64,000 bases of DNA from Actinomadura sp. DC4 (GTDB taxonomy: Bacteria > Actinomycetota > Actinomycetes > Streptosporangiales > Streptosporangiaceae), in contig NZ_JAUEQY010000004.1 of the NCBI RefSeq assembly GCF_030406325.1, positions 372,001 through 436,000 of the forward strand, read 5' to 3'. Shown piece after piece: positions 34,567 to 43,422 of the stretch (the first letter of the stretch is position 1; each line of letters starts with the position of its first letter). The notes below the pieces were generated by a model. The model did not search any database. It was not told the origin of the DNA and worked only from the letters and a program-made list of their open reading frames with translations. A program made the translations under genes and the position numbers.

Positions 34567-35556
34567 TTGAAGGCGGCGCGGGCGTATCCGATCACCGAGC
34601 ACACCACCGACCTGCGGGTGGAGTACGTCGAGGACCCCACACCCGGCGCCGGAGAGGTGCTCGTACAGGTCACCGCCGCCGGCGTGACGCCGTGGGACCA
34701 CACCGCCGCCACCGGCGCCGCGGCCGGCCCGCTGATCCTCGGCAACGAGGGAGCGGGCATCGTCGCCGCCGACCCCGCGGGGCGCTGGGCGCCCGGCACC
34801 CGCGTCATGTTCTTCGCCGGATCCGGCGAGACGAGCGGCCGCGGCACGATGGCGGAGTTCGCCGTCATCCCCGAACCCAACCTGGCCGAGATCCCGATCC
34901 ACGTGGCCGACGAGGTGGCCGCGGCCGTGCCGATCGCCTACCTCACGGCCGTTCTCGCCCTGCGGCTCGGCGGGTTCTCACCCGGCGCGCGCGTCTTCGC
35001 CCCCGCCATCGGGGGCAGCGTCGGCAACGCGACCGTCCAGCTCGCCCGCGCGCTCGGCGCCCGCGTGGTGGCCGGCGGCGCCGGCAGCACGGCCAAGGCC
35101 GAGGCGGTACGCGCGGCGCCGTGGGCGCGGGGGATCACGGTGGTCGACCTCGAACGCGGACGGCTGAGCGAGGGACTCGGGGACGGCTTCGGCGACGGGA
35201 TCGACCTGGCCGTGGACGGCGTCGGCGGCGCCGTGACCGCGCAGATCGCCGAGGCGCTGGCCACCGGCGGCCGGATCGTGCTGGTCGGCCACTCCGGCGG
35301 CGGGGTGGCGCACGTGCCGATCGGCGAGGTCGTACGACGGCGCGCCAGCCTGCACGGGTTCTCCCTGCCCTCGGTCACCCCCGAGCAGTCGCGCCTCGCC
35401 TGGTCGACCATCACCGAACTGCTGGTCGGCGAGCGGATCCACCCGGTCATCGACTCGATCTTCCCCCTGGACGCCGCGGGCGAGGCCATCCGCCACCTGG
35501 TCGAGGACCGGCCGATCGGAAAGGTCGTGATCACCGACCTGTCCCGCACGCGGTGA
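34567..35556 (+). CDS. MDR-family NADPH:quinone-oxidoreductase-like protein
   Basis: 329 residues of the zinc-free medium-chain dehydrogenase fold: EVLVQVTAAGVTPWDHTAA, GNEGAGIVAADP, the YLTAVLALRLGGF hinge, and IGGSVGNATVQLARALGARVV for nucleotide binding. No zinc ligands are seen, favouring a quinone or enone reductase. The TTG start at 34567 has a GGGGGG site upstream; the longer frame begins without a ribosome-binding sequence. Stands alone after a strong terminator; natural substrate unknown. Confidence 0.78.
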   Translation: MKAARAYPITEHTTDLRVEYVEDPTPGAGEVLVQVTAAGVTPWDHTAATGAAAGPLILGNEGAGIVAADPAGRWAPGTRVMFFAGSGETSGRGTMAEFAVIPEPNLAEIPIHVADEVAAAVPIAYLTAVLALRLGGFSPGARVFAPAIGGSVGNATVQLARALGARVVAGGAGSTAKAEAVRAAPWARGITVVDLERGRLSEGLGDGFGDGIDLAVDGVGGAVTAQIAEALATGGRIVLVGHSGGGVAHVPIGEVVRRRASLHGFSLPSVTPEQSRLAWSTITELLVGERIHPVIDSIFPLDAAGEAIRHLVEDRPIGKVVITDLSRTR

Positions 35557-35810
35557 GCCGGCGGCCGCCCCTACCCGCTCGGATCGGAGCGGAGGGTGGG
35601 CGGCGCGTCCGCCCCGTCTTCTGGCCGCCTCGCAGGGTAAAGAACATCTACACCGACTCAGTGGAGTGTCAGGGCGTACGGCAGCCATGGTCCGCGTGGA
35701 ACGACCGCCGCCAGGTCGAGCGTCGTGACGAGCCCATCGCTCGTACGGGAGTCGCTGGTCCGCGTGACCGCCGACCGCGAGCACCGTCCTCCGGCGAACC
35801 ATCCGACGTC

Positions 35811-36788
35811 TCAGCGGCCCGGGGGTTCCTCCTCTCCGCGCCTGTCCAACCGGCCGCCCGTCGTCCAGCGACGGAGTTTCTCGGGGTTGCGCACCACCCA
35901 GATGCGGGTGATCCGGTCGCCCGCGACCTCGAACGCGAACACCGTCACGGTGACGCCGCCCTGCTGGGCCACCAGACCGGGCTGACCGTTGACCGTACGC
36001 TCCAGGAACGTCATGTCGCCGGGCCTGCGGCGGGCGAGTTCGGCCCAGGCGTGCGCGATCCGCTCGCCGCCCTCGATGGGGTGCAGGAAGGTCGTGGCGA
36101 GGCCGCCGCCGTCGGCGACCGCCGTCGCGCCGGGGTCGAGCAGGCCGATCAGGGCCTCGATGTCCTTGGCCTCCCACGCCCGCTTGAAGTCCCTGACGAC
36201 GCCCGCGCGCTGGGCCGCCGGAGTCGCGGAGGGCCGCGCGGCCCGGACGCGGCGGCGGGCGGAGGAGGCCAGCTGGCGGCAGGCCGCCGGCGTACGGCCG
36301 ACGATCTCGGCCACTTCGGCGAAGGAGTGGGAGAAGACGTCGTGGAGGACGAACGCGACGCGTTCGGCCGGGGTCATGGATTCGAGCACGACCAAGAAGG
36401 CCAGGTTGACCGACTCGTCCAGGGTGACCTGGTCGGCCGGGTCGGCGGTGGCGCCGCCGGGCGGCCCGGTCTCGGGCAGCGGCTCGGGGATCCACTCGCC
36501 CACGTAGGTCTCCCGCCGGACCCGGGCGGAGCCGAGCAGGTTGAGGCAGACGCGGCCGGCGACCGTCGTCAGCCAGGCGCCGGGGGAGCGGATGGCGTCC
36601 CGCTGGTGCGGCGACATGGCGTACCAGCGGGTGTAGGTCTCCTGGACGGCGTCCTCGGCCTCGGCCAGGGAGCCCATGAGCCGGTAGGCGATGTTGAGCA
36701 GCTGACGCCGCTCGCTCATGATCGCGTCCAGGGGGTCGGGCCGGTCCCCGCCTGAGCCGACGGCCTCCGGTCCGGATGGGGTGGTCAT
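35811..36788 (-). CDS. sigJ: ECF sigma factor with SnoaL-like C-terminal domain (SigJ/ECF41 type)
   Basis: 325 residues. Sigma-2 region (LLNIAYRLMGSLAEAEDAVQET, YAMSPHQRDAIRSPGAWL), sigma-4 region (LDESVNLAFLVVLESMTPAERVAFVLHDVFSHSFAEVAEIVGRTPAACRQLASSARRR), then a roughly 120-residue SnoaL-like tail ending in NPEKLRRW, as in the ECF41 group. That tail regulates activity in place of an anti-sigma factor in known members. It is divergent from a LUD-domain gene, and each gene has a matching ECF41-like promoter in a shared palindrome. Confidence 0.9.
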   Translation of the reverse strand: MTTPSGPEAVGSGGDRPDPLDAIMSERRQLLNIAYRLMGSLAEAEDAVQETYTRWYAMSPHQRDAIRSPGAWLTTVAGRVCLNLLGSARVRRETYVGEWIPEPLPETGPPGGATADPADQVTLDESVNLAFLVVLESMTPAERVAFVLHDVFSHSFAEVAEIVGRTPAACRQLASSARRRVRAARPSATPAAQRAGVVRDFKRAWEAKDIEALIGLLDPGATAVADGGGLATTFLHPIEGGERIAHAWAELARRRPGDMTFLERTVNGQPGLVAQQGGVTVTVFAFEVAGDRITRIWVVRNPEKLRRWTTGGRLDRRGEEEPPGR

Positions 36789-36830
36789 GGTGCCGGCGGC
36801 TCCCTCCGTCGCGTCTGCCCTCACCGGTCC

Positions 36831-36857
36831 GACAAGACGGCACCCCGGAATGTGAGG
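36831..36857 (-). promoter_or_regulatory. ECF41-like promoter reading into sigJ
   Basis: On the minus strand CCTCACA (36857-36851), a 16-bp spacer, then TGTC (36834-36831). Known ECF41 promoters are TGTCACA-N16-CGTC. The -35 sits in the left arm of a 14-bp perfect inverted repeat (36845-36858 with 36868-36881). Suggests autoregulation. Confidence 0.65.
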
Positions 36858-36868
36858 CCGGAGTGCCG

Positions 36869-36895
36869 CCTCACATTCCGGAGGGCCGTGCTGTC
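36869..36895 (+). promoter_or_regulatory. ECF41-like promoter reading into the LUD gene
   Basis: CCTCACA at 36869-36875, a 16-bp spacer, then TGTC at 36892-36895: the same elements at the same spacing as the divergent sigJ promoter. Predicted transcription start about 40 bp before the LUD ATG. Confidence 0.65.
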
Positions 36896-36945
36896 GAACC
36901 CGCTGAGACCAATACACCATCTGGACGAGCAGGCCAGGAGTCACC

Positions 36946-37566
36946 ATGACCGCCTTGACAGCATTCGCCGACCCGGCGCCCGCGCAGCGCCTGGAGCGGG
37001 CGGCCGCCGCGCTGACCGCGCACGGCTTCACCGCCGAGATCCTCGATGACGCCGCCGCCGCGCGTACCCGCGTCAGAGATCTGATTCCGGAGGGCGCCAG
37101 TGTGTTCACCGGGGCCAGTGAGACGCTCCGCCTGTCCGGCATCGACGCGGACATCAACACCGGCGGGCGGTACCGCGCCATCAAGCCACGGGTCCTGGCC
37201 ATGGACCGCGTCAGCGGCGCCGACGACATCCGGCGGCTGCTCGCCGGCCCCGACGTCATCGTGGGCAGCGTCGCGGCGCTCACCGAGACCGGCTCCCTCG
37301 TGATCGCCTCGGGCAGCGGAAGCCAGTTGCCCGGCTACGCCGGCGGCGCCGCCCGCGCGATCTGGGTCGTCGGCGCGCAGAAGGTGGTGCCCGACCTGGA
37401 CACCGCGCTGCGGCGCGTCGAGGACCACTGCCTCCCGCTGGAGAGCGCCCGTACCCAGGAGGTCCACGGGTGGCCCAGCGCCGTCAACCGCCTTCTCGTC
37501 CTCAACGCCGAGCACCACCCCGGGCGCGGCACCGTCCTGCTGCTCCGCGAGGCCATCGGATTCTGA
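36946..37566 (+). CDS. LUD-domain protein (LutC/YkgG-like)
   Basis: 206 residues. The LUD fold shows as GASVFTGASETLRLSGIDADIN, AMDRVSGADDIRRLLAGPDVIVGSVAALTETGSLVIAS and the nucleotide-loop-like region AIWVVGAQKVVPDLDTALRRVE. AGGAG 5 nt before the ATG. LutC participates in lactate oxidation with LutA and LutB, but neither partner is present. Its promoter suggests it is the direct target of the adjacent sigma factor, an unusual partner for ECF41 genes, whose usual targets are carboxymuconolactone decarboxylase, oxidoreductase or epimerase genes. Confidence 0.85.
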   Translation: MTALTAFADPAPAQRLERAAAALTAHGFTAEILDDAAAARTRVRDLIPEGASVFTGASETLRLSGIDADINTGGRYRAIKPRVLAMDRVSGADDIRRLLAGPDVIVGSVAALTETGSLVIASGSGSQLPGYAGGAARAIWVVGAQKVVPDLDTALRRVEDHCLPLESARTQEVHGWPSAVNRLLVLNAEHHPGRGTVLLLREAIGF

Positions 37567-37573
37567 CCCTGCG

Positions 37574-39424
37574 CTATCCCGCGATCGGGAGTTCGACCAG
37601 CAACGACGTGCCCTTCTCGGCCGGGCTCGTGACCGAGAGCCGGCCGCCGAGCGCCTCGACGCGGTCCGTGAGGCCGATCAGCCCCGACCCGTGCGCGGGG
37701 TCGGCCCCGCCGATGCCGTCGTCGCGCACCGACAGCCGGACGACCCCGTCGGCCGCCGTCAGGCAGACGTGCACCACGGAGGCGTGCGCGTGCTTGGTGG
37801 CGTTCGTCAGCGCCTCGGACACGATGTAGTAGACGGTCACCTCGAAGCGCTGCGCGAGCCGCGCGCACCCCGACACGTCGATCTCGACCGGGATCGCCGA
37901 GCGGCGCGCGAGCACCGCGAGCGCCGGCCGCAGACCGCCCTTGGAGAGGATGGCCGGATGCAGGCCCCGGGAGATCTCCTGCAGGTCCGCGACCGCCTCG
38001 TCCAGGGACTCGGCCGTGTCCGCGAACTGGTGGCGCAGCCTCTCCAGCTCCGGCGGGACCGTGCTCGCGGCACCGCGCAGCTCGAGACCGAGGGAGACCA
38101 GGCGCTGCTGGATCCCGTCGTGCAGGTCGCGCTCGATCCGGCGGCGCGTCTCGTCCGCGGCGGCGACGACGCGGGCCCGCGAGGCCCGCAGGTCGGCACC
38201 GCCCTGGGCGTTGGCGATGGCGGCCGCGGCGAGCTCGGTGAACTCCAGCATGCGCGCCTCGGTGTCGGGCGGCGGCTGCTCGGCCGTACTCGAGGAGATG
38301 ACGGCCACCCCCCACAGGGACCGGCCGACCACGATGGGGCAGCCGACGGAGGAGACGACACCCCGCGCGCGCAGCGTGGCCATGAGCGGGCCCGCGCCCA
38401 AGTACGCGCTGACGCGTCCGGGCGCTCCCGTACGGGAGACGAGTTCGGAGACGGTTCCGCGCTCCAGCGTCCAGCGTGAGCCGACCGGCATCGTGGCGTC
38501 GAGGTCGGTGCGGTTGTTCCACTTGCCGACGGTCACCGCCGTGGCGGCCGGCTCGTACCGTACGACGATGGTGTGCATCGCGCCGAGGAGCAGCCCCATC
38601 TCACGGGCGACCGCCTCGAAGACCTCGGCGGGCGGGGCGGCGTGCGCGACCAGCGTCGCCAGGCGGCGCAGCGCGGCCTGCTCGTCGGCGACGCGGGCGA
38701 GCTCGTCCCGGCTGTCGCGCAGGGCGCAGGCGACCCGTTCGCGCTCGCGCGCGGCGTCCAGCAGCACCTCCAGCGAGGGCACCACCCTGTCCCGCAGCCG
38801 CTGCATGACCGGCCGCGGAAGGCCGGTGGGCACGCGAAGCGTCGCCGGCGCGTCGTCGCCGTGCAGCGGGAACGCCACGTGCCGGTCGTCGGAGAGGATC
38901 ACGCCGGGTTCGATCGTGGCCCCGGGGATCTTGAGCGCCTGCGCCAGCCGCCGGGCGGTGGAGGGCAGCGCCGTGCCCGGTTCGGGCGCCCGCAGCAGGA
39001 GACGGGCCAGCTCGGCGGACAGGTTCGCCTCCTCGCGCGCCTCCACCGCCACCCACAGCAGCCGGGACACCTGGGCGAGCGCGGAGGCCAGCAGCGCGAG
39101 CGCCATGAAGACTCCGAGGATCGCCAGGTCCGCCCACCGCGTGAACCGCATGCTCCCGCCGGGCGAGATGAGGAAGAAGCCGAAGACGACCGTGCTCGCC
39201 GCGGCCATGAGGAGGCCGGGCGTGAGGCCCCAGACGGAGGCGACGAGCAGGAGGCCCGGCAGGTAGACCGCGCCGAGGGACTGGGCCGGCGTGTACGCGG
39301 AGACGAGGGCGCCGACGGCCGTCGCGAGGGTCAGGCACAGCGCCGCCACGACGAGTCCGGAAGCCTGCGACGGCCGGCACGGGCGTGGTGGCGTGAGCGG
39401 CAAGGATCGGCGCATACCACACAT
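37574..39424 (-). CDS. Orphan histidine kinase: membrane sensor, GAF, HisKA_3, HATPase
   Basis: 616 residues from ATG 39424 (an in-frame ATG three codons on is possible). The N-terminus holds four hydrophobic helices of the KdpD/DUF4118 type (LVVAALCLTLATAVGALVSAY and following). A GAF domain and the phosphoacceptor ERDLHDGIQQR then precede the HATPase (SEALTNATKHA, GSGLIGLTDRVEALGG). No response regulator is adjacent. The cytoplasmic half is closely similar to the kinase at 17823-19778, so cross-talk with its regulator is possible. Confidence 0.88.
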   Translation of the reverse strand: MCGMRRSLPLTPPRPCRPSQASGLVVAALCLTLATAVGALVSAYTPAQSLGAVYLPGLLLVASVWGLTPGLLMAAASTVVFGFFLISPGGSMRFTRWADLAILGVFMALALLASALAQVSRLLWVAVEAREEANLSAELARLLLRAPEPGTALPSTARRLAQALKIPGATIEPGVILSDDRHVAFPLHGDDAPATLRVPTGLPRPVMQRLRDRVVPSLEVLLDAARERERVACALRDSRDELARVADEQAALRRLATLVAHAAPPAEVFEAVAREMGLLLGAMHTIVVRYEPAATAVTVGKWNNRTDLDATMPVGSRWTLERGTVSELVSRTGAPGRVSAYLGAGPLMATLRARGVVSSVGCPIVVGRSLWGVAVISSSTAEQPPPDTEARMLEFTELAAAAIANAQGGADLRASRARVVAAADETRRRIERDLHDGIQQRLVSLGLELRGAASTVPPELERLRHQFADTAESLDEAVADLQEISRGLHPAILSKGGLRPALAVLARRSAIPVEIDVSGCARLAQRFEVTVYYIVSEALTNATKHAHASVVHVCLTAADGVVRLSVRDDGIGGADPAHGSGLIGLTDRVEALGGRLSVTSPAEKGTSLLVELPIAG

Positions 39425-39477
39425 TACCGCCGGTCCTGCGCGCATCAGCGCAGGTCAAGCCCCGTACGGGGCCGCCG

Positions 39478-39744
39478 TCAGCTCGGGACGATCGCGGCGA
39501 GGCGCGCCTTCACGTCCTTGGCGCTGGGATTGGTCACCGCGGTGCCGTCCGGGAACACGACGACCGGCACGGTCTGGTTGCCGCCGTTCACGTTCTCGAC
39601 GAACGCGGCGGCGGCCGGGTCGCGCTCGATGTCGATCTCGACCATCTCGATCCCGTCGCGGGCGAGCTGGGTCTTCAGCCGCCTGCAGAAGCCACACCAG
39701 GTCGTGGTGTACATCGTGAGCTCACCCGTCGTGGGCGTGGTCAT
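39478..39744 (-). CDS. mrx1: Mycoredoxin-like glutaredoxin
   Basis: 88 residues with the redox motif TTWCGFCRRLK (CGFC where mycobacterial mycoredoxin has CGYC) and the cis-proline/TVP loop QTVPVVVFPDGT. Mycoredoxins reduce mixed disulfides with mycothiol. It is divergent from uvrD2 134 bp away, as Rv3198A neighbours uvrD2 in M. tuberculosis. Confidence 0.9.
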   Translation of the reverse strand: MTTPTTGELTMYTTTWCGFCRRLKTQLARDGIEMVEIDIERDPAAAAFVENVNGGNQTVPVVVFPDGTAVTNPSAKDVKARLAAIVPS

Positions 39745-39877
39745 GACTCTCCCCGGGTCCGTCTGCGGACTGTCGATCAGCGCAACACCGGGCCGTCGCG
39801 TCGCATTCCCTCGGCGGGGATGGGGCGCGAGCGTCCGACGGTACTGAGAGGATGAGCGCTCCGTGGAAGGAGGGGCG

Positions 39878-41956
39878 ATGGAGGCGGATGAGATCCTCGC
39901 CGGGCTCGACCCGGAGCAACGTGAGGTCGCCGAGGCCACGCGCGGGCCGGTATGCGTGCTGGCAGGCGCGGGTACGGGCAAGACGCGCGCGATCACCCAC
40001 CGCATCGCGTACGCGGTGCTCACCGGGGTGGTCTCTCCCCAGCGCGTGCTCGCTGTGACGTTCACCACGCGCGCCGCGGGCGAGCTGCGCGGGCGCCTCC
40101 GGCAGCTCGGCGCGCCCGGCGTGCAGGCGCGGACGTTCCACGCCGCGGCCTACAAACAGCTGCACTACTTCTGGCCGAAGGTCATCGGCGGCGAGCCGCC
40201 CCGGCTGGTCGAGTCCAAGCTCGGCCTGGTCGCGGAGGCGGCGCGGTCCTGCCGCCTGTCGTTCGGCCGTACGGAGCTGCGCGACGCCGCCGCCGAGGTC
40301 GAGTGGGCCAAGGTCACCCAGACCCGCCCGGAGGAGTACGTCACGGCCGCGGGCAAGGCCGGGCGCACGCCGCCCGCCGAGGCGGCCGACATGGCGCGCG
40401 TCTACGAGGCGTACGAGCACCTGCGCCGCGACCGCAACCTGCTCGACTTCGAGGGCATGCTGGAGCTCACCGCCGCGATCTTCACCGAGCACCAGGAGGT
40501 CGCGAACCAGTTCCGCGACCAATACCGCCACTTCGTCGTCGACGAGTACCAGGACGTCAACCCGCTGCAGAAGCTCCTGCTCGACACCTGGCTCGGCGAG
40601 CGCCGTGACCTGTGCGTCGTCGGCGACCCCAACCAGACGATCTACTCCTTCACCGGCGCCAGCCCCTCCTACCTGCTGAACTTCACGATCGAGCATCCCG
40701 AGGCCAAGGTCGTCAAGCTCGTCCGCGACTACCGTTCGACGCCGCAGGTGGTCGGGCTCGCCAACGACGTGCTGGCGCAGGCGCGAGGCGAGACGCGCCG
40801 CCACCGCCTGGAGCTGGTCGCGCAGCGCCCCACCGGGCCCGCGCCGGCCTTCCACGAGTACGACGACGAGGTGGCCGAGGCCGAGGCCGTGGCCAAGCGC
40901 ATCCGCGAGCTCCTCGACGAGGGAGTGCCGGCCCGCGAGATCGCGGTGCTCTTCCGCATCAACGCCCAGTCCGAGCCGTATGAGCAGGCCTTCGCCGACT
41001 TCGGCATCCCCTACGTCGTGAAGGGCGCCGAGCGCTTCTTCGAACGCGCGGAGGTACGCCAGGCGGTGGTGCTGCTGCGCGGCGCCGCGCGCTCGGCCGG
41101 CGACGAGCCGCTCGTCCGCGCCGTACGCGACGTTCTGGCGAGCACCGGTCTCACCGACCAGGCGCCGGAGGGACGCGGCGCGGCACGCGAGCGCTGGGAG
41201 TCGCTGGCCGCGCTGGCCCAGCTCGCCGAGGACGTCGCCGCCGACCGGCCGTCCGCGGGCCTGCGGGAGTTCGTGGCGGAGCTGGAGGAGCGGGCCGGCG
41301 CCCAGCACGCGCCGACGCTCGAAGGCGTGACGCTCGCGACCCTGCACACCGCCAAGGGCCTGGAGTGGGACGCGGTCTTCCTCGCCGGGCTGGTCGAGGG
41401 CACGCTGCCGATCATCTACGCGGAGAAGAGCCCGGACCAGATCGAGGAGGAACGCCGGCTGCTGTACGTCGGGGTGACCCGCGCACGGGAGTTCCTGACG
41501 CTGTCGTGGGCGCTGTCGCGTTCTCCCGGGGGCCGCAAGGGCCGGCGCCGTTCGCGCTTTCTCGACGGGCTGGCGCCGCAGAGTGCGGGTCCGCCGCGCG
41601 TCGACCGTACGAAACGCCGCTCCGCCGCGTCGGGCCCGCAGCCGTGCCGGGTCTGCGCTCGGCCGCTGATGGCGGCGATCGAGCGCAAGCTGGGCCGCTG
41701 CGAGAGCTGCCCGGCCGACTACGACGAGGAACTCCTGACCCGCATGAAGGACTGGCGGGTGGCGACGTCGAAGCGGCAGAAGGTCCCGGCCTACGTCGTG
41801 TTCACCGACGCGACCCTCCAGGCGATCGCCGAGCGCGCGCCGTCGTCGGACGCGGAGCTGGCGGCCATCCCGGGAGTCGGCGCGGTGAAACTCGACCGCT
41901 ACGGCGCGGAGGTGCTGGCCCTGTGCCGAGGCGAGACGCTCGACCTGGTTGACTGA
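39878..41956 (+). CDS. uvrD2: UvrD2-type DNA helicase with tetracysteine and HRDC domains
   Basis: 692 residues. Superfamily 1 motifs: LAGAGTGKTRAITHR, TFTTRAAGELRGRL, VVDEYQDVNPLQ, VVGDPNQTIYSFTGA, TLHTAKGLEWDAVF and LLYVGVTRAREFL. The distinctive C-terminus has CRVCARPL paired with GRCESCP (tetracysteine) and an HRDC domain (YVVFTDATLQAIAERAP). This combination is diagnostic for UvrD2, essential in mycobacteria. The ATG at 39878 follows GGAAGGAGGGG; the in-frame GTG at 39863 is rejected. Confidence 0.94.
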   Translation: MEADEILAGLDPEQREVAEATRGPVCVLAGAGTGKTRAITHRIAYAVLTGVVSPQRVLAVTFTTRAAGELRGRLRQLGAPGVQARTFHAAAYKQLHYFWPKVIGGEPPRLVESKLGLVAEAARSCRLSFGRTELRDAAAEVEWAKVTQTRPEEYVTAAGKAGRTPPAEAADMARVYEAYEHLRRDRNLLDFEGMLELTAAIFTEHQEVANQFRDQYRHFVVDEYQDVNPLQKLLLDTWLGERRDLCVVGDPNQTIYSFTGASPSYLLNFTIEHPEAKVVKLVRDYRSTPQVVGLANDVLAQARGETRRHRLELVAQRPTGPAPAFHEYDDEVAEAEAVAKRIRELLDEGVPAREIAVLFRINAQSEPYEQAFADFGIPYVVKGAERFFERAEVRQAVVLLRGAARSAGDEPLVRAVRDVLASTGLTDQAPEGRGAARERWESLAALAQLAEDVAADRPSAGLREFVAELEERAGAQHAPTLEGVTLATLHTAKGLEWDAVFLAGLVEGTLPIIYAEKSPDQIEEERRLLYVGVTRAREFLTLSWALSRSPGGRKGRRRSRFLDGLAPQSAGPPRVDRTKRRSAASGPQPCRVCARPLMAAIERKLGRCESCPADYDEELLTRMKDWRVATSKRQKVPAYVVFTDATLQAIAERAPSSDAELAAIPGVGAVKLDRYGAEVLALCRGETLDLVD

Positions 41957-41990
41957 TGGACCCGGTCACTTTCAGTAGGGATTGTCACGA

Positions 41991-42851
41991 ATGAACGGCG
42001 CGCTGACGGAGCTGCTCGATCTGCTCGACCTCGAGCAGATCGAGATGGACATCTTCCGCGGGCGCAGCCCGGCCGAACGCCAGCAGCGCGTGTTCGGTGG
42101 CCAGGTGGCGGGCCAGGCCCTGGTCGCGGCGGGCCGCACGGTCCCCTCGGACCGTCACGTCCACTCGCTGCACGCGTACTTCATCCGCCCGGGCGACCCG
42201 AGCGTCCCGCTGGTCTACACGGTCGACCGCGTCCGCGACGGCCGCTCGTTCACCACCCGCCGCGTCTCGGTCATCCAGCATGGCAAGGTCATCTTCACGC
42301 TGTCGGCGTCCTTCCAGGTGCTGGAGGAGGGCCCGTCCCACCAGGCGCCCATGCCGGAGGTCCCGTCCCCGGAGGACCTGCCGACCTTCCGCGAGAGGAT
42401 GGAGGCGCTGTTCGGCCCGCAGGACAACGACTTCTTCCGCCGGCGCCCGGTCGACCTGCGTCACGTGACCCCACTGACGTGGGAGGCCGCCCGCGACCCG
42501 TCGCTGACCTCGTCGGAGTCGAGGGTCTGGCTGCGCGTCGACGGCGAACTCCCGGACGACCCCCTGCTGCACGTCTGCCTGATGACGTACGCCTCGGACA
42601 TGACGCTGCTCGACACGGTGCTGCTCAACCACGGCCTGGCATGGGGCGACAAGATGACGATGGGCGCGAGCCTGGATCATGCGATGTGGTTTCACCGCCC
42701 CTTCCGCGCCGATGAGTGGCTGCTGTACGCCCAGGACACCCCGAACGCCTCCGGCGCCCGGGGGCTGGCTCGTGGCGAGGTCTTCACCCAGGACGGCGAG
42801 CTGGTCGTCTCGGTCGTCCAGGAGGGCCTGATCCGCACGACGGAGTCCTGA
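41991..42851 (+). CDS. tesB: Acyl-CoA thioesterase II
   Basis: 286 residues with a double hot-dog fold: RVFGGQVAGQALVAAGRTV, HSLHAYFIRPGD, then the second half with YASDMTLLDTVL and catalytic-region SLDHAMWFHRPFRADEWLLY. TesB releases free fatty acids from medium and long acyl-CoAs. Thirty-four bp after uvrD2. Its last 110 bp recur, decayed, at 53573-53702 and 56303-56413, which makes its 3' end a likely integration or recombination point. An in-frame TTG at 41982 is an alternative start. Confidence 0.92.
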   Translation: MNGALTELLDLLDLEQIEMDIFRGRSPAERQQRVFGGQVAGQALVAAGRTVPSDRHVHSLHAYFIRPGDPSVPLVYTVDRVRDGRSFTTRRVSVIQHGKVIFTLSASFQVLEEGPSHQAPMPEVPSPEDLPTFRERMEALFGPQDNDFFRRRPVDLRHVTPLTWEAARDPSLTSSESRVWLRVDGELPDDPLLHVCLMTYASDMTLLDTVLLNHGLAWGDKMTMGASLDHAMWFHRPFRADEWLLYAQDTPNASGARGLARGEVFTQDGELVVSVVQEGLIRTTES

Positions 42852-42861
42852 CCTGGTGAGA

Positions 42862-42894
42862 CGCGGCTTCCTCGAGGAGGGCGAGGAAGCCGCG
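42862..42894 (+). terminator. Terminator after tesB
   Basis: Perfect 13-bp stem (CGCGGCTTCCTCG with CGAGGAAGCCGCG) around a 7-nt loop, 10 bp after the stop. The left half of this hairpin is also carried over in the decayed tesB copy at 53573-53702. Confidence 0.8.
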
Positions 42895-43422
42895 CGACAA
42901 ACGCGTCGACGGCTGGGAGGCCCGGCGCGTAGCGAACCAGGAGAGCGACCGGGAACGATCTCACTGTGTGTCATCCCGGATCGGAGACCCTCGCTGAGGG
43001 CCACCGTTTTGTGCGGGGAGTGTGCCAGCTCGGCCGGTGGCTCGCTCTGGCCGTGGATCGCCCCTGGCGTAGGTCTGGAGCAGCACGGGCACCGTGTTGC
43101 CGGCGTGGCGCGCCGCCTCTGCGGCAGGAACGAACACCCGAGTTGAGCCAGAGCGTCAGGGCAGCGTGACATAGGCCGGACGGTCAGAGGCGAGGCGACA
43201 GGTGAGGTGGTAAGGGCGAGCCGTCGCGGCAAGACGAATGGTTACGTCATCTGATTGACCGGGTGACCAATTACCCCACGAGGATAGGTATCGGCGCCGA
43301 CGAAAGGCCGTCGTTTCCCGGCACGACAGCTGTGAAATATCCGACTCACCATTGCGATGTCCACATTCGGACACCGGGAAGACCGTCTATCCCGGCGCCG
43401 ACTGATCGGTGATAGTCGGACC
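42895..43422. other. Intergenic region between tesB and the AraC gene
   Basis: 528 bp with lower GC than the surroundings, especially 43140-43420. No supported gene, tRNA or clear repeat seen on either strand. It marks the left side of the accessory block that follows tesB. Confidence 0.55.

Noticed and set aside
34978-36843. A 621-codon minus-strand frame spanning the MDR and sigJ genes
   Set aside because: Overlaps two genes with clear family motifs; no motifs of its own.
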